DNA of 64,000 nucleotides from Pelobates cultripes (taxonomy: Eukaryota; Chordata; Amphibia; Anura; Pelobatidae), in the NCBI GenBank assembly GCA_933207985.1, contig OW240916.1:298905582-298969581 (forward strand), given 5' to 3'. The first letter of the stretch is position 1; the number at the start of each line of letters is the position of its first letter. The translations under genes were made by a program, and so were the position numbers. Shown here piece after piece: positions 12,498-23,825 of the stretch. A model generated the notes under the pieces. The model ran no database searches, was not told where the DNA came from, and worked only from the letters and a program-made list of their open reading frames with translations.

Positions 12498-13789
12498 TTA
12501 AAAAATCATACTTCCTGTACGATAGCAAATTGTGCTGCTTGCATAGATTATGCTGCAAAATCCTCTGCAACTATGAGCCTTCCCGCTCACTTAAATATGT
12601 CACAGAGGGCATTAGTGCTTCCCTATGGACATTCTAGCTCCATCTCTCGTACAGCATTTTGTGAAGGAGTAACCACACATGTGCGATCATGTATAAAGCT
12701 CTATGAATGAAACTCGTAGATCAGTTTCATTTATATTTCTGATGAATGGACTTGCCTCTTACTGCAGAACGACGTACCCATGAATTCCATGAACCCCTAT
12801 AAACTGGGTTTATAGGATATGCGTTGCACTCATTTTGAAAATGATAGGATGACTAGGTTTGCCAAGTGTCACCTACTTGTTGGTCTGAACAGATCTCGTG
12901 CAGGAAGCAGAAAACCCCCCCCCAAAACTTTGTGGCAAGCAGAGGAAATTCAGAGGTGGATAACCTTTTTATTTAATTTAGTTTAGTTTAGTTTAGTTAT
13001 AGTGCCTTATTTATGGAGTGTAACTCCAGCCTGACGTGTTCATTTAAACAAAGACGTCTTAAACTACATTACTCTAAGTGCACATCTTAAATAGTACCTT
13101 CCATTTGTTTTTATGACTTACTTCCACTTTGAAATTAAACATCAGTTGAGTGGTTTCCTCTTTCTATTTCCTACCCTTTTTATCAATTCACTTTTTACAT
13201 ATGTTGAGTAGAGCTTAGCATTGTCTTATCACTGATCAAGCGTTTTGCACAGCCTTTTATTCAACCTCAGTTCATCTCAGAAACAGTGCTGTCAAAGTCT
13301 GCCCTTTTCAAATTCTGTCACTGGTGTATTATGTGTGAGAGTATTCATTGTGACAACAGAAGAGTTTTAATGGACTCTTGGTAAGTTTATGTTCCTGCCG
13401 TTTTCCATGAACGCTTTTTCATAGGTTTAAACGAATGCCTATTTTCCCTTCTTGGATTTAATGATGCAGTATATTGAAACATTTGGGCTGCAACAATGTG
13501 TTGATTGACAATTGTGAACATACCTTGCATGTTTTTCACTTTAAGAGGACAGTGGATCTCTCTGGGACAGAAGTCTTATGTCCTTCTTGTTTCTCTTTTA
13601 TTAGAGCTCAGAACTGTGTGCAGGGAGTGTTGAAAAGAGATACAAATAATTGGGGTCAGATAGTGGGTCTGTCCCTCCTACCGTAGGACACACTTCTTGA
13701 GCCCTTGGAAAGTTTATTGTTAATGGACATATTTTACTCAATTGCTGCAGGCCTGTAAAAGACCAGCAACAGTTTGGTAAATTGCTTCC
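12498..13789. other. Unrecognised DNA
   Basis: No gene or repeat family was recognised. A short TTTAGTT repeat (about 12972-12997) is the only simple repeat. Confidence 0.55.
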
Positions 13790-14113
13790 CTCCTCCGTAA
13801 TACGCTTACCCAGTCTCCACTCCTTTAAAAAAATCATTAAAAACCCACTTCTTCATAAAAGCATATCAATTAAACTGTTAATATCTCCCGACTGATTCCT
13901 CTCTTGCAACTGTCATTAATCTAATACTATCCTTACCTTTGCTGTCACTATATACCCCACTCCCTCTAGCATGTAAGCTCATTGAGCAGGGCCCTCAACT
14001 CCTCTGTTTCTGCGTGTCCAACTTGTCTGGTTACAATTACATGTTTGTTTGTTCGTCCACCCCCTGCAAAGCACTGCAGAATTTGTTGGCGCTATATAAA
14101 TGATTACATAATA
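13790..14113 (+). mobile_element. L2-type LINE 3' tail
   Basis: This aligns by eye to the 3' end of the copy at 11720-12497. It has the Leu/Lys-rich ORF end (CCAGTCTCCACTCCTTT), AGCATGTAAGCTCATTGAGC, and the terminal GTTGGCGCTATATAAATGA. The 5' part is missing. Confidence 0.8.
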
Positions 14114-14793
14114 GTAAGTTACAGGCAATATTTATCATTTTTGTAGTAAGTTGAAAGTCAGATTTATGGTCTGTGACACTACATGAATTTTCGGTGCAAA
14201 AATATATCTTGTTTTTATTTTGTACAATGCGCTATATATTTGCTCTGTGCTCTTTAAAGAACAGCAAAAACAGCAGGTAACACAAGCTTAGTGGAACACA
14301 CTTGTGGAACCATACTTTTATTTGAATGGTTCAGCGAGTGGGCCTTATCTACTAAGCTGCGTATTGTTACCTCTAGCTTTTTTGGTTACATTTTGCTGAT
14401 GATGAACCATGTTAGTCTTAGCCACTTTTGCTGCACTAGGTGAACTGTATGTATATTGCTTTGGCACTGGAGTGACCACAATCCTTCTTTTCTTTGTTGT
14501 TTTCTTTAAAGATACCTGTGAGAAAACGTATGGCTGTATTTTTCCCTTTTAAACACATATTATATGTAGCATGCAGCTGTTCCATTGTTTTTCTAGATAG
14601 AACTGTACAGCTGTATGAAAATTCACTGCTGCTCATAGGGTTCCATTCATTGGGGAAAATGGATAGAAACTGCTTACTAAAGAGAATGTGACAAGATACA
14701 CAGTGCTCAAACATAGGCCCTCATGGGATTTTAAACCAACCTGTTCTTCTATTCTTATCGTATGCAATTATTTTATCTCTACGGAGACCTTTC
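14114..14793. other. Unrecognised DNA
   Basis: Nothing coding or repetitive was recognised between the L2 tail and the T2-type fragment. Confidence 0.5.
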
Positions 14794-14875
14794 TTAAAGG
14801 CATACTATAAGCACCCTCTCATTGAAGTGATCTCCATGCAGTGGCCTTGTTCCCTTAATCCTGCAATGTAATGTT
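14794..14875 (+). mobile_element. T2/Kolobok-type MITE, left-end fragment
   Basis: It starts TTAAAGGCATACTATAAGCA, then TCATTGAAGTG, GCAGTGGCCTTGTTCCCTTA and ATCCTGCAATG. This fits the TTAAAGG terminus and subterminal sequence of the T2-type (Kolobok) MITEs known in frogs, and it shares the GAAGTG...GGT subterminal pattern with the element at 23317. The right end was not found. Confidence 0.6.
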
Positions 14876-16429
14876 AGGAATACAGCTTTGTGTTCCTTTA
14901 TCATCTTGAGACAAAACTTTGAATACATGTAGATGATGGAGTAGAGAGAAAAGGTTTGCACCCTGATAACTTCATCTCCTATGTGCGCCCCTGTGATTTT
15001 CAAGATAAAGAAACTATTTAGGGTTTTCGGCAATCTCAATCTCTGTATAATTATTGCATTTTGCTTATGTGTGGTTGTAGTAGATGTCATTTAAAGAATT
15101 GACAGATGAGGACTAGCAGAAAGTAACTGCTTTGTTTAAAGGGGCATAGAGGTCGTCCATCACATCAGCACTTCAGCATGTAAGAAGAAGTGATTCTATA
15201 CTGGCCTGCAGGTGAAAGCATGTAAATCCCACCTATTATGTGTAAATCCTCAAAATTGAAGATTGAGTTTATCTGCCAGAGTTGGTATCTTCCACTCTTT
15301 TTTTTTTTTTTTGCTTTAGTAATCTAAATTAAGTCATGTTTAACGAAGAGAAAGATCAGCTGTTAGCTGATCTGCTATTGACAGAGTCTTGAGATCAGAA
15401 CAATTGCCTTATACAGTGTCTTCTGAATAAACAAGACATGTTTTAAATTAACTTACAAAGAATTTTCTATCTTCCATTCAATAGCTTTAGGGTAAAGTGC
15501 GGAAGCCAATTCTATTAGCTCTACTGCTGCTCTATACAACAGAGTATCATTGATAACATGACATGAAGAAAACTAATTTTTTAATTCATTTTTTTTTCTT
15601 TCCAAACTGTCTGTGCTGCAGGTGCCTCATTTGTCTATGGCAGAGCACGTTCGGCTCAGTCATTTAGAAAGGGCTGACTGTTTTTTTCTAATGATGCGAT
15701 CAGATCGAGCTTTCTTCAGTAAACAGTAGCAAAAAAAAAAAGTTCTTTATTTAACACATGGCTCCAACAATGTCCACATTCAGATAGAACACATGAAAAG
15801 ATTAAGCATTTGGTTGGTATAATTAAGCCAGCCAAGTTAAGCAAGTATATATTTTTTTTCTTGATGGTTACGGCTAGTAGCATTGCTGCATGTGGTAGGA
15901 CTTGCATATTTATTATGTAGGCCACTTAACTAAAAGGTGAACGTGCAACCAAATTCAAGTCAGTTTTAAAAAAGAGCATCATTTATTTTCCTATTCAAAG
16001 AGCAGTAGCGTGTTCTAATGGTCGCCATTGATGTTACCGCTGTCAGGCTCTGCATTCTAAGTGACGTCTAAGACTAAGGGTTGTATTCACTATGTGATCA
16101 GTTTGCTTAATACATTTGGCCACTTTCATTTGCATCTATTATTTCACATTGGCTGGTAACATTATTTTGAGGTCTCCTGTATTCTGTACTGATCAAACTA
16201 AAACTGTATAGAGCCATATGAGTGCAAACTATTTTCAAATGGATCTCATGTTGGGGTGAGATTAATTTGAAAATCTCAAGCTGAATAGCAGCTGAATTAC
16301 ACCCAATTATTATATATATATTTTTTAATCTAAAAAAAAGTGCTGTTAAAATAGGAGTAGGGTCTGAGGGACAATTTAGAGTTAGAGAATAAATTGCATG
16401 ATTTTGCTATTACCTGACGAAAAGTCATG
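14876..16429. other. Unrecognised AT-rich DNA
   Basis: No exon or named repeat was recognised. It holds T-rich runs (about 15296-15313 and 15588-15600) and an AT run near 16310. Confidence 0.5.
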
Positions 16430-16436
16430 ATTTTAT

Positions 16437-16550
16437 TAAAGACACGGAGGCGAGTATTGCATATCCCTTTCTTTACTGTCCACCAATAGCAGCAAAGGAT
16501 ATAATCAGAATGAAAAAACAATGAACATACAGTAACATAGGGTCTGGAAC
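16437..16550. repeat. DIRS left inverted terminal repeat
   Basis: Inverse partner of 18790-18890. The motif GGAGGCGAGTATTGCATATC resembles GGAGGCGAATATTTGC in the DIRS-like termini at 32540 and 33110, linking the two elements to the same group. Confidence 0.8.
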
Positions 16551-16610
16551 TGGTGTTACCACGGAAGCCTCTGCATCGCCACGGGTGATGGGAAGAATGT
16601 GGAATGGGTA

Positions 16611-17997
16611 CTAGTCTCCTGGAAGTTGGAGCGGTGCTGAAAAGAGCCTCGTCCCGAGCCACGGGACTGATAGTTGGACCGGTCGGACAGACGGCTCCTG
16701 GATCTGCCGGCCCTGGTGGAGACCCGTCCCTGGAAAAACCCGTCTCATGGAGGCTTGGGCTTTGTCAAGGGCCGTAAATGCCCCCACAAAGCGCCCCAGG
16801 TCTTTTATGAAGGTGCCGTCAAATAGTAATCCTTGGGCGTCCTTCCCAGGCTCTATTAGGGCAAGGTTGGCCAGTTTAGGATCTATTTTAAACAAAATGG
16901 CTTTACGCTGTTCAATAGAGAGGGAGCTGTTTACGCTCCCGGCAATACAAATAGCCCTTTGGACCCAACCACGGAGGTCTTCGGGGTCAACCATATGGTT
17001 TCCAGCTCTGGCATCCTCCGCCAATTCGAAAAGTTTTGCCAGTGTGCCAAATATGTCTAAATGTTTATCCTGGCATGCTTTCAGGGCAGAGTCCAGGCCC
17101 TTACGTGGGTTCCAGCCCAATTTAGTTAGGAACTAGGTCATTTTCGGATCAACTTCAGGGGTATCACATACTTTATTTGGCACCATAGGCCTTGGACACT
17201 CTGCCCTCAGTTTGTTCCGTGCCGCTTTACTGAGCGGGCGTGATACCCAATTTTCAAGGTACTTGGCTACATGGTCCGCTGGGAGCCACTCCGCCAACCT
17301 TGGATGGTGAAGTTCATCCGGGTCGAAGATAGGTTCGCCCAACGGATCCAAGAGGGTGGACCCCGCAGTTGCGGGGTGAAGCGCCCCCGTGTTACCTTCG
17401 GACGTCTCTGCCTGAGCAGAGGGAAGGAGGTCAAGGCCCAGCTCAGCGGTCTCAATATCAGAGTCGTCATCCAACTCAATCATAGCCTCCTCACCTGACC
17501 CGATTTCTGAGTCGGAGTCACTCTCAGGTTGTGCTCTAGCATATTTCCAGAGCCGCGCCTGTTATGCCTGGCGCGGAAAGGCTCTTTTGTGTGGGTGGGA
17601 CACGCTTTCTGGGGCGACCATAGGTACGCCAGTCGTAACAGTTCTGGAGGCAGAGGGGTGTTTGGACTTATGGGTCGCCTTCTTGGGAGCGCCCTCAGAT
17701 AGGACGTGGCAGAAGGGCCTGGGAGATGGTATGGGAGAGGATAGAAGACATGGACCCCATGGCTGCCATAATGGCATCTGTCATTGAGCGCTGTAGCACC
17801 AAGAATTGGTCCTCTTCAGGTTGGGTGGGTTTGCCAGAGTAGATGGCGTGTCTTAGATGACAGGGGTCTCTCCCAGAGGCAAAGGGGCATCTATCACCCC
17901 AGAGGATGGTGAGCTGGAAGGCATCCTGGCTTTGGCCATATTGGATGCAGCTCAATATTCCTACTAGTGAGTTTACAGGGTAGTAAGGGTTAGTCAC
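16611..17997 (-). pseudogene. DIRS gag-like ORF (broken)
   Basis: Coding runs leftward from about 17997. An N-terminal segment (EEDQFLVLQRSMTDAIMAAM) is followed by a Lys/Ser-rich stretch in another frame ending in a stop near 17562. Then comes an acidic segment (IELDDDSDIETAELGLDLLP), the conserved EPIFDPDELHHPRLAEWLPA and WVSRPLSKAARNKL block, an in-frame stop at 17133-17135, and LGWNPRKGLDSALKACQDK with FELAEDARAGN. At least two frame changes and one stop disable it. The RPLSKAARNKLRAECPRP-type motif is what I associate with the capsid-like ORF of vertebrate DIRS elements, a family also proposed as the source of the LAP2-alpha C-terminal domain. Confidence 0.75.
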
Positions 17998-18789
17998 CCA
18001 AACTATAGGGAAAAGAGAACGATGGGGATCTCACCAGGGTCCAGACCAGAGGCACACAGACACACACGAGGTAGTATGAGAGACAGGAAGTCGTAAAATG
18101 GCCGCCGCGAGTCTCGTGAGATTTGCGGCAAAAAACAGTGAATTTGTCAATAGAAAAGAACCAAACGTGCGGTAAAAAAGGCGAATTTGTGTGAATAAAA
18201 CAGACGAATGAAAAAAACAGACGAACGAGTAAACCGCACGAATCAATTAGTCGAACACGGCATATAGGCGAATGTTGCTATATGATGGTGAAACCAACGA
18301 ACGGTCTGTGTTCGTGAATTTTGCCGGACGGCTAGATTCATGCACAAAACAGTTGAACAGAATGGAGAGAAGCAGCGCAAAATGGCGCCAGAGGTCAGGG
18401 AGAGGAGAGATGGCGAGAAAAGAGATAAGAGCAAATCATAGAAAAGCCAAACTGAGAGTGCACAGAAAGATATTTCACATAGAAGGTCTGGAACCCTGGG
18501 AGACAACAATATGTATATACACACATATAATAAACATAAATAGATAAACTGAGCAGAAAAGATTCCTTAATAGAATCAAATAAAAGAATAGTATTGAATC
18601 TGTCAATAGAGAAAAAACAATAGAACAATAAATGACAATAAATAGCAGAATTAACAACCATAACTGACAGAATAAATAAGTAATCTATGAGAGAAAAATG
18701 TGAGCTGTTACTTATCTTTGGAGCAGCAAAGAAAGAGGGAAATGGAAAGAAAGTGCTGCCTATTATACTGGGACCTGTGCAGGGAGGGG

Positions 18790-18890
18790 CCTATGTTACT
18801 GTATTATCATTGTTTTTTTCATTCTGTTTATATCCTTTGCTGCTATTGATGGACAGTAAAGAAAGGGATATGCAATATGAGCCTCCGTGC
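18790..18890. repeat. DIRS right inverted terminal repeat
   Basis: Its reverse complement matches 16437-16550 apart from a few substitutions and one-base indels. It includes CTTTGCTGCTATTGATGGAC and AGTAAAGAAAGGGATATGCA. Confidence 0.8.
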
Positions 18891-18900
18891 CTTGTCATAA

Positions 18901-21900
18901 AATTAGGATTAGAGTAGTGTTGGTACAATTATCCTGGTCTGTGTTGGAGGGTTTTGGTTTAAGCAAAGGAAAACATTTTTATTAGGACTAATTAAAAAAT
19001 AAAAGAAAAAAATAATAAGCAATAAGAACGTTGGAATAAGGGAGGAATCTAACTTGCAGAGTCTATGAGTACTGATATATTGTGGATGAATGTATTTAAA
19101 GGCTTTTATCTAGTACCCCTCAATTTAAATGTTTAACAGCCAGAATGCAAGATTTCCAGCCTTTTTTAATATTTATAAACCTATTGAGATTGCAAATTTT
19201 CCATAGTTCATTGATTTATATTCCGCATATCTCTGATGACACGGTCATAAAAAGTCAGAAGTCTTTTTATCATTTTCAATGAAGAATACCTATGGAGAAT
19301 GGAGCAAAGAATGAAATTGTTCAGTGACATATTCTGATATTGGAAAACTCAGTGGAAATGGACCAAGTGATTATGGCTTTGTATAAAAGCTGAGCCCTTT
19401 GTGTGCTACTTAGATTTGGCAATGCGAGAGGTTACACTTCAGAATAGGCGATGACAGACCAGGAAATGCTTTGTAGTTTTATAAGGCCTCATGAATCTGT
19501 CTCTTTGCAGACAGTGGTTGAAGTGCAGACGCCTCATACAAGAGGCAATAATATTGGTGCCAATATCCCCTCTGTCATATGAAGAGTGCAGTGATAAACT
19601 GAATATATCCGATGGCAACAGCTATTAGTTATTAATGCAAATAATATTCATCAGTTCTAAAACAAAACGTGGCTGTGCACATTTTAGGTCCTTATTAGAG
19701 CCATAATTTATTTGTAATGTTTCTACATTTATAGCAATTACTTTGAATCAGGCATTGGCACTGAAATACATTTAACAGATTATTAAAGGTACTACTGAAG
19801 TGGTCATGGTGCCTGAGGTATGTATGTGCAGTTTTTGGCTAATGTAAATTCTGTGCAAATTTAATTACACAAAATATCAGTAATTGGCTGAAAGCACTCA
19901 GAGTACAAATGAATATCGACGGCTTGCAGCTTCTGCAGAAGCCAAAAGCGTCTCACTAGACCACCCGGGAGTCTCTGAGTCTTGATGACTATGTTCTCCA
20001 ATCAAATGCTTCTTGTATGGAATCATTAAATCCACACTCTTCAAGTGGGATGGTACATACTTTAAATGCAATCAACACATACGGTTACGTTTGGGCTACA
20101 CAATGTGACCTTAAATCTTTGTTCTAAGAGGTGTCATGTACTTCTTGTGTTTTGAGCAATGTGCAGAAGTAAGCTAAAACCTGGTTCTGTCAGCCCAGTT
20201 AAAGTTAATAATTAGAACCGTGTGAATGCCATGTTTATATTTGAGTAGAGATCATCTCTACCATGAGATGTCAAACGCTCCAGCAAATTTGTGGAGTAAA
20301 AGATTAAACCAATGATTATGGTTTTTAGACATTTTTCTACTATTAACATGACATTTTGGACAGTCTGGAACACCTACACGTCGCTGCAAGCGTCTAAATG
20401 AAGCATCTTGTGTCCCACAATGCCTAGCCTACAAATGTACCATATGGGGGTTGGGAGGTTGATCATGCAGCTGCATTTGAAATCCTTTTGTTTAATCTTA
20501 CCAAATATACTGTCACCATAGTTCAGCATTTTGTTAATTTTAATTTATTGGTTTTCCAGCAATAGCAATTTATTCCAAAATCTTCCTCTCAGCAATCAAG
20601 CTGATCTCATCAGTCGTCTATCTTACTGTTTTATATTCAGTTTCCACAACTCTTCAAAACTAAAATGTTGTTGTTGGATAATAAGTAGGAGGTAGCTTTG
20701 AAGTCCACATTCCTTGAGAAAAGGTAAATCATATGGGCCTTCATGAGAAATAATTTGTGTGGGAGAAAATAAATGAATTTAGTTTAAATATTATAACCTC
20801 ATCCCAGTCAGCCATGAAGCAAAGCACATCATTGAAGAATGTTACGATCCTCAAGTTTACGCACAAGAATGGTTCAAGTAATTGAAATAAATAGGGTTTG
20901 TTTTGAATGGTGCTGTGTCAAGACATGATGTCCAATGTCCATACAAGGAAGCTGTCATGGTTAAAAAAGAAAACATTTTAAAATGTACAAGTACCTGAAG
21001 AAAATGGATAAACTGAAGTACTGTTAACTATCTATGTGTATTTTTTCTGAATTAACGATCTAGTAATACATCTTCACTGTAGCCTTTTGTACTATTAACG
21101 TGTTAGAAACACAGTCAGATCAAATGCGGTAACCACCATCTGCATCAAAGAAGGTCAATATTTGTGTTTCCATGTTGATCAAAGATTCAAACTCACACAT
21201 ATGTGTGTAACACAAGCAGTGACTTACACAATATATATTTTTTTGACATTCTGAGCAAGATTGCTTTGACCTTCAGCACCTGCAGCAAAGCTCCAATCTC
21301 TTCCTGAGCCCTCTCGTGTTTGTGTATATGTAACGGTTTCTCTAGAATTTACAATTCTGTCACTTTATTAATGTGATTTCCAATTAGAAATTGATCAGTG
21401 CGGACTTTTCTGCATATTGTTTCTTGACTTGTGAAGAGGACATTGCCTCTAGAGTTGATATACTTGTAGCCAGCCAATTAGATCTATACATGTGTAGAGC
21501 ACTGTATAAGTTTGTGTGCATGTGCTTAGAAAAACTTTTGTACACTAGCAAAACACTGGAAAAACTTTGCATGGCTATGTTCTTTCTATAAAGCACTTTT
21601 GGTTTACTGATGGCTCCCTCGATTTTCTTTCCAATGTTCCATCAGAAAGTAGTTTTCCCTTGTGTTTCAGCTGGAATTCCAGTGGTATTTGGTGTTTGTA
21701 CTTTTCAATTTGTTATATATTGTTTAGCTAGATAACTAGAATGTTGATTATTCCATATTGCCAAGCAAGTCACCTAATGTAGATGTACACGTATTAGGTG
21801 ACTTGCCCGCTTGTGTGGTGTCTGGGAAGAATTACATGGGAAACATACATACCTCAAGCACTCTGTGCCATACTTTCTTATAATATTTTTTAATTGCCTT

Positions 21901-23316
21901 GGAATTACATTGACATTCCAACGCAGACATTATTAGCATTTCATAAAGAAGTTATTTTAATGAAATACTGAAAAGGGACATAGCCGCTTTAAGTACTGAT
22001 GTTGCACTGCGGTGACCATTTAGCAGTAGAAATTTTGTTCTGTTTATTGTTCTTTATTATTGTATTAATCCACTGGTAATTGTTGCCTAAAGTGTTAATA
22101 ATTGCTTAATTTTTCCTGGAAGATATTTTATCTGCAAACCATTTTTTTTTATTTTTATTTTTTTAAATACCAATGTAAATGTTTTTTTTTTCTCGTCTCA
22201 TTTGGGACAAATGAGGATATGTAGATGTTACATGCAAAATTTAATAAATACAAGCCTTTCAAAATTACATTCTAACTCCTAATAGAAAGTTTTCAAAAAA
22301 CAAAAAAAAAGTTCAAACTATTGACCTAAAATAAAAGGATTTTTTTTTTTTTCTTCCCTAAATCACTTTATGGCGTTTCCAAGAGATTTTGTGAGAGGAT
22401 GCATTGTATAACACATAATGTTACTTTGTCATTTAGATAAATATCTGTACTAAAGCAATATCAGTACAAGACCTTGTAAATAGAGCAGTGTTGGTAGTAA
22501 TTACTACAGCAAAATTGCGTGTCGTTATTAGATCATTCACTAAATATCCAAATACAAATTGTTAAAAAGGAAATTATCAGGTTGATTCAGATTCTAATGC
22601 AGTATAAATGTATACCAGTTTAGCATTTTAATCAGTAGATTCATCCAAAGGCTCAGCCAACATCTCCTTGAAATATCAGAAACCAGTCAAAGTAGTGGTC
22701 AGTGTCTCCCATAATGAATAATAGAAGCCATTAGCCACTACTTAGCAACCAGCCTTAAAGAGTAGCGACAGGTACCTTAGCAAGTAGCGGGTGGCTGGTT
22801 AAAAAAAAAGTGACAAGATAAACTATTTTTTTAATGCATCATGCATGTATCCTATTAAAATCTGCAATCTGCACAGGAAAACAAACTTCCATATGAATAT
22901 ATTTTTGTAGGCAGTCTCCCATGATAGCCTTTATAGGAACCAGACAGTGGTTTAACAGTTTTAGCCAGTTAGAGAGAAAACTCTAAGCATAGTATGTTTT
23001 GTGATACTTGCATACATGCTTAATGAAACAACTGGAGCCTGAGATGTACTGCTACAAGGTATTATAGTGATTGTAGGGCAAGCATTAGTGTATGTACTTC
23101 AGATACTAATACTTTAGGTATTCTTTAAGTTGTCCAGGTATCAGAAGTATCTCTTTAAATAGGGGCTTCATAAAGCAAAATACCCTCCAAAATATTACTG
23201 CTAATTGTTTAAACGGCTTTTAAATCTACATACACATGCATAGTCTAAAGTCAACAAATCTGTCAATGATTGCCTAACGCCAAGGTCTAATATATCATAC
23301 ATCAATCCGATTGTTC
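18901..23316. other. Unrecognised, possibly single-copy DNA
   Basis: This is the longest stretch here without a recognisable gene or mobile element. All ORFs are short and no exon could be supported. A small perfect inverted repeat lies at 21765-21806, and poly-T or poly-A runs at about 22142-22190 and 22339-22352. It could hold intronic or regulatory sequence. Confidence 0.5.
21765..21806. repeat. 14-bp perfect inverted repeat
   Basis: GCAAGTCACCTAAT (21765-21778) is the exact reverse complement of 21793-21806, with a 14-nt spacer. There is no run of T after it. Confidence 0.8.
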
Positions 23317-23752
23317 TTAAAGGACCACTAGAGTGCCAGGAAAACATACTCGTTTTCCTGGCACTATAGTGCCCTGAGGGTGCCCCTACCCTCAGGGCCA
23401 ACCTCCCGCCAGGCTATAGGGTGAGGATGGGGGTTAAATTTACCTCTTTCTCCAGCGCCGGGTGGGGAACTCTCCTCCTCCTCGGCTGAATGAGCATGCA
23501 CGGCACGAGCCGCGCGCGCATTCAGCCAGTCCATAGGAAAGCATTCACAATGCTTTCCAATGGATGCTGGCGTCTTCTCACTGTGAAAATCACAGTGAGA
23601 AGCGCGGAAGCGCCTCAAGCGGCTGTCAATGAGTCAGCCACTAGAGGCTGGATTAACCCTATTGTAAACATAGCAGTTTCTCTGAAACTACTAGGTTTAT
23701 AGAAAAAAGGTTTTAAGCTGAAGTGGTCTGGGTGCCTATAGTGGTCCTTTAA
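23317..23752. mobile_element. T2/Kolobok-type MITE, complete
   Basis: Flanked by TTAA on both sides (23317-23320 and 23749-23752), with termini AAGGACCACTAGAGTGCC and GGTGCCTATAGTGGTCCTT forming an imperfect inverted repeat. Internal short palindromes are present (GCCCTGAGGGTGCCCCTACC region; CACTGTGAAAATCACAGTGA near 23579). The core is GC-rich (23440-23640) and has no transposase. TTAA target sites and TTAAAGG ends are known for T2-type (Kolobok superfamily) MITEs of frogs. Confidence 0.8.
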
Positions 23753-23825
23753 AGTAAATCTTATCCCTTTCTATGTGCACTATTATTTTCCTTCATTAAC
23801 AGTTAGGAACAAATGTTATTTGTAA

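Larger units (their letters stand above)
16430..18900 (-). mobile_element. Internally deleted DIRS-like element
   Basis: Inverted termini of about 110 bp bound the element. The left end (about 16437-16550) contains ACGGAGGCGAGTATTGCATA and TCCCTTTCTTTACTGTCC; the right end (about 18790-18890) is its reverse complement with few changes. Between them lie only a broken minus-strand gag-like ORF and a leader of about 900 bp. RT, RNase H and tyrosine recombinase are absent. By family knowledge DIRS elements have inverted terminal repeats and a gag-like ORF with the motif seen here. The 2.4-kb size fits a non-autonomous deletion derivative. Confidence 0.75.
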
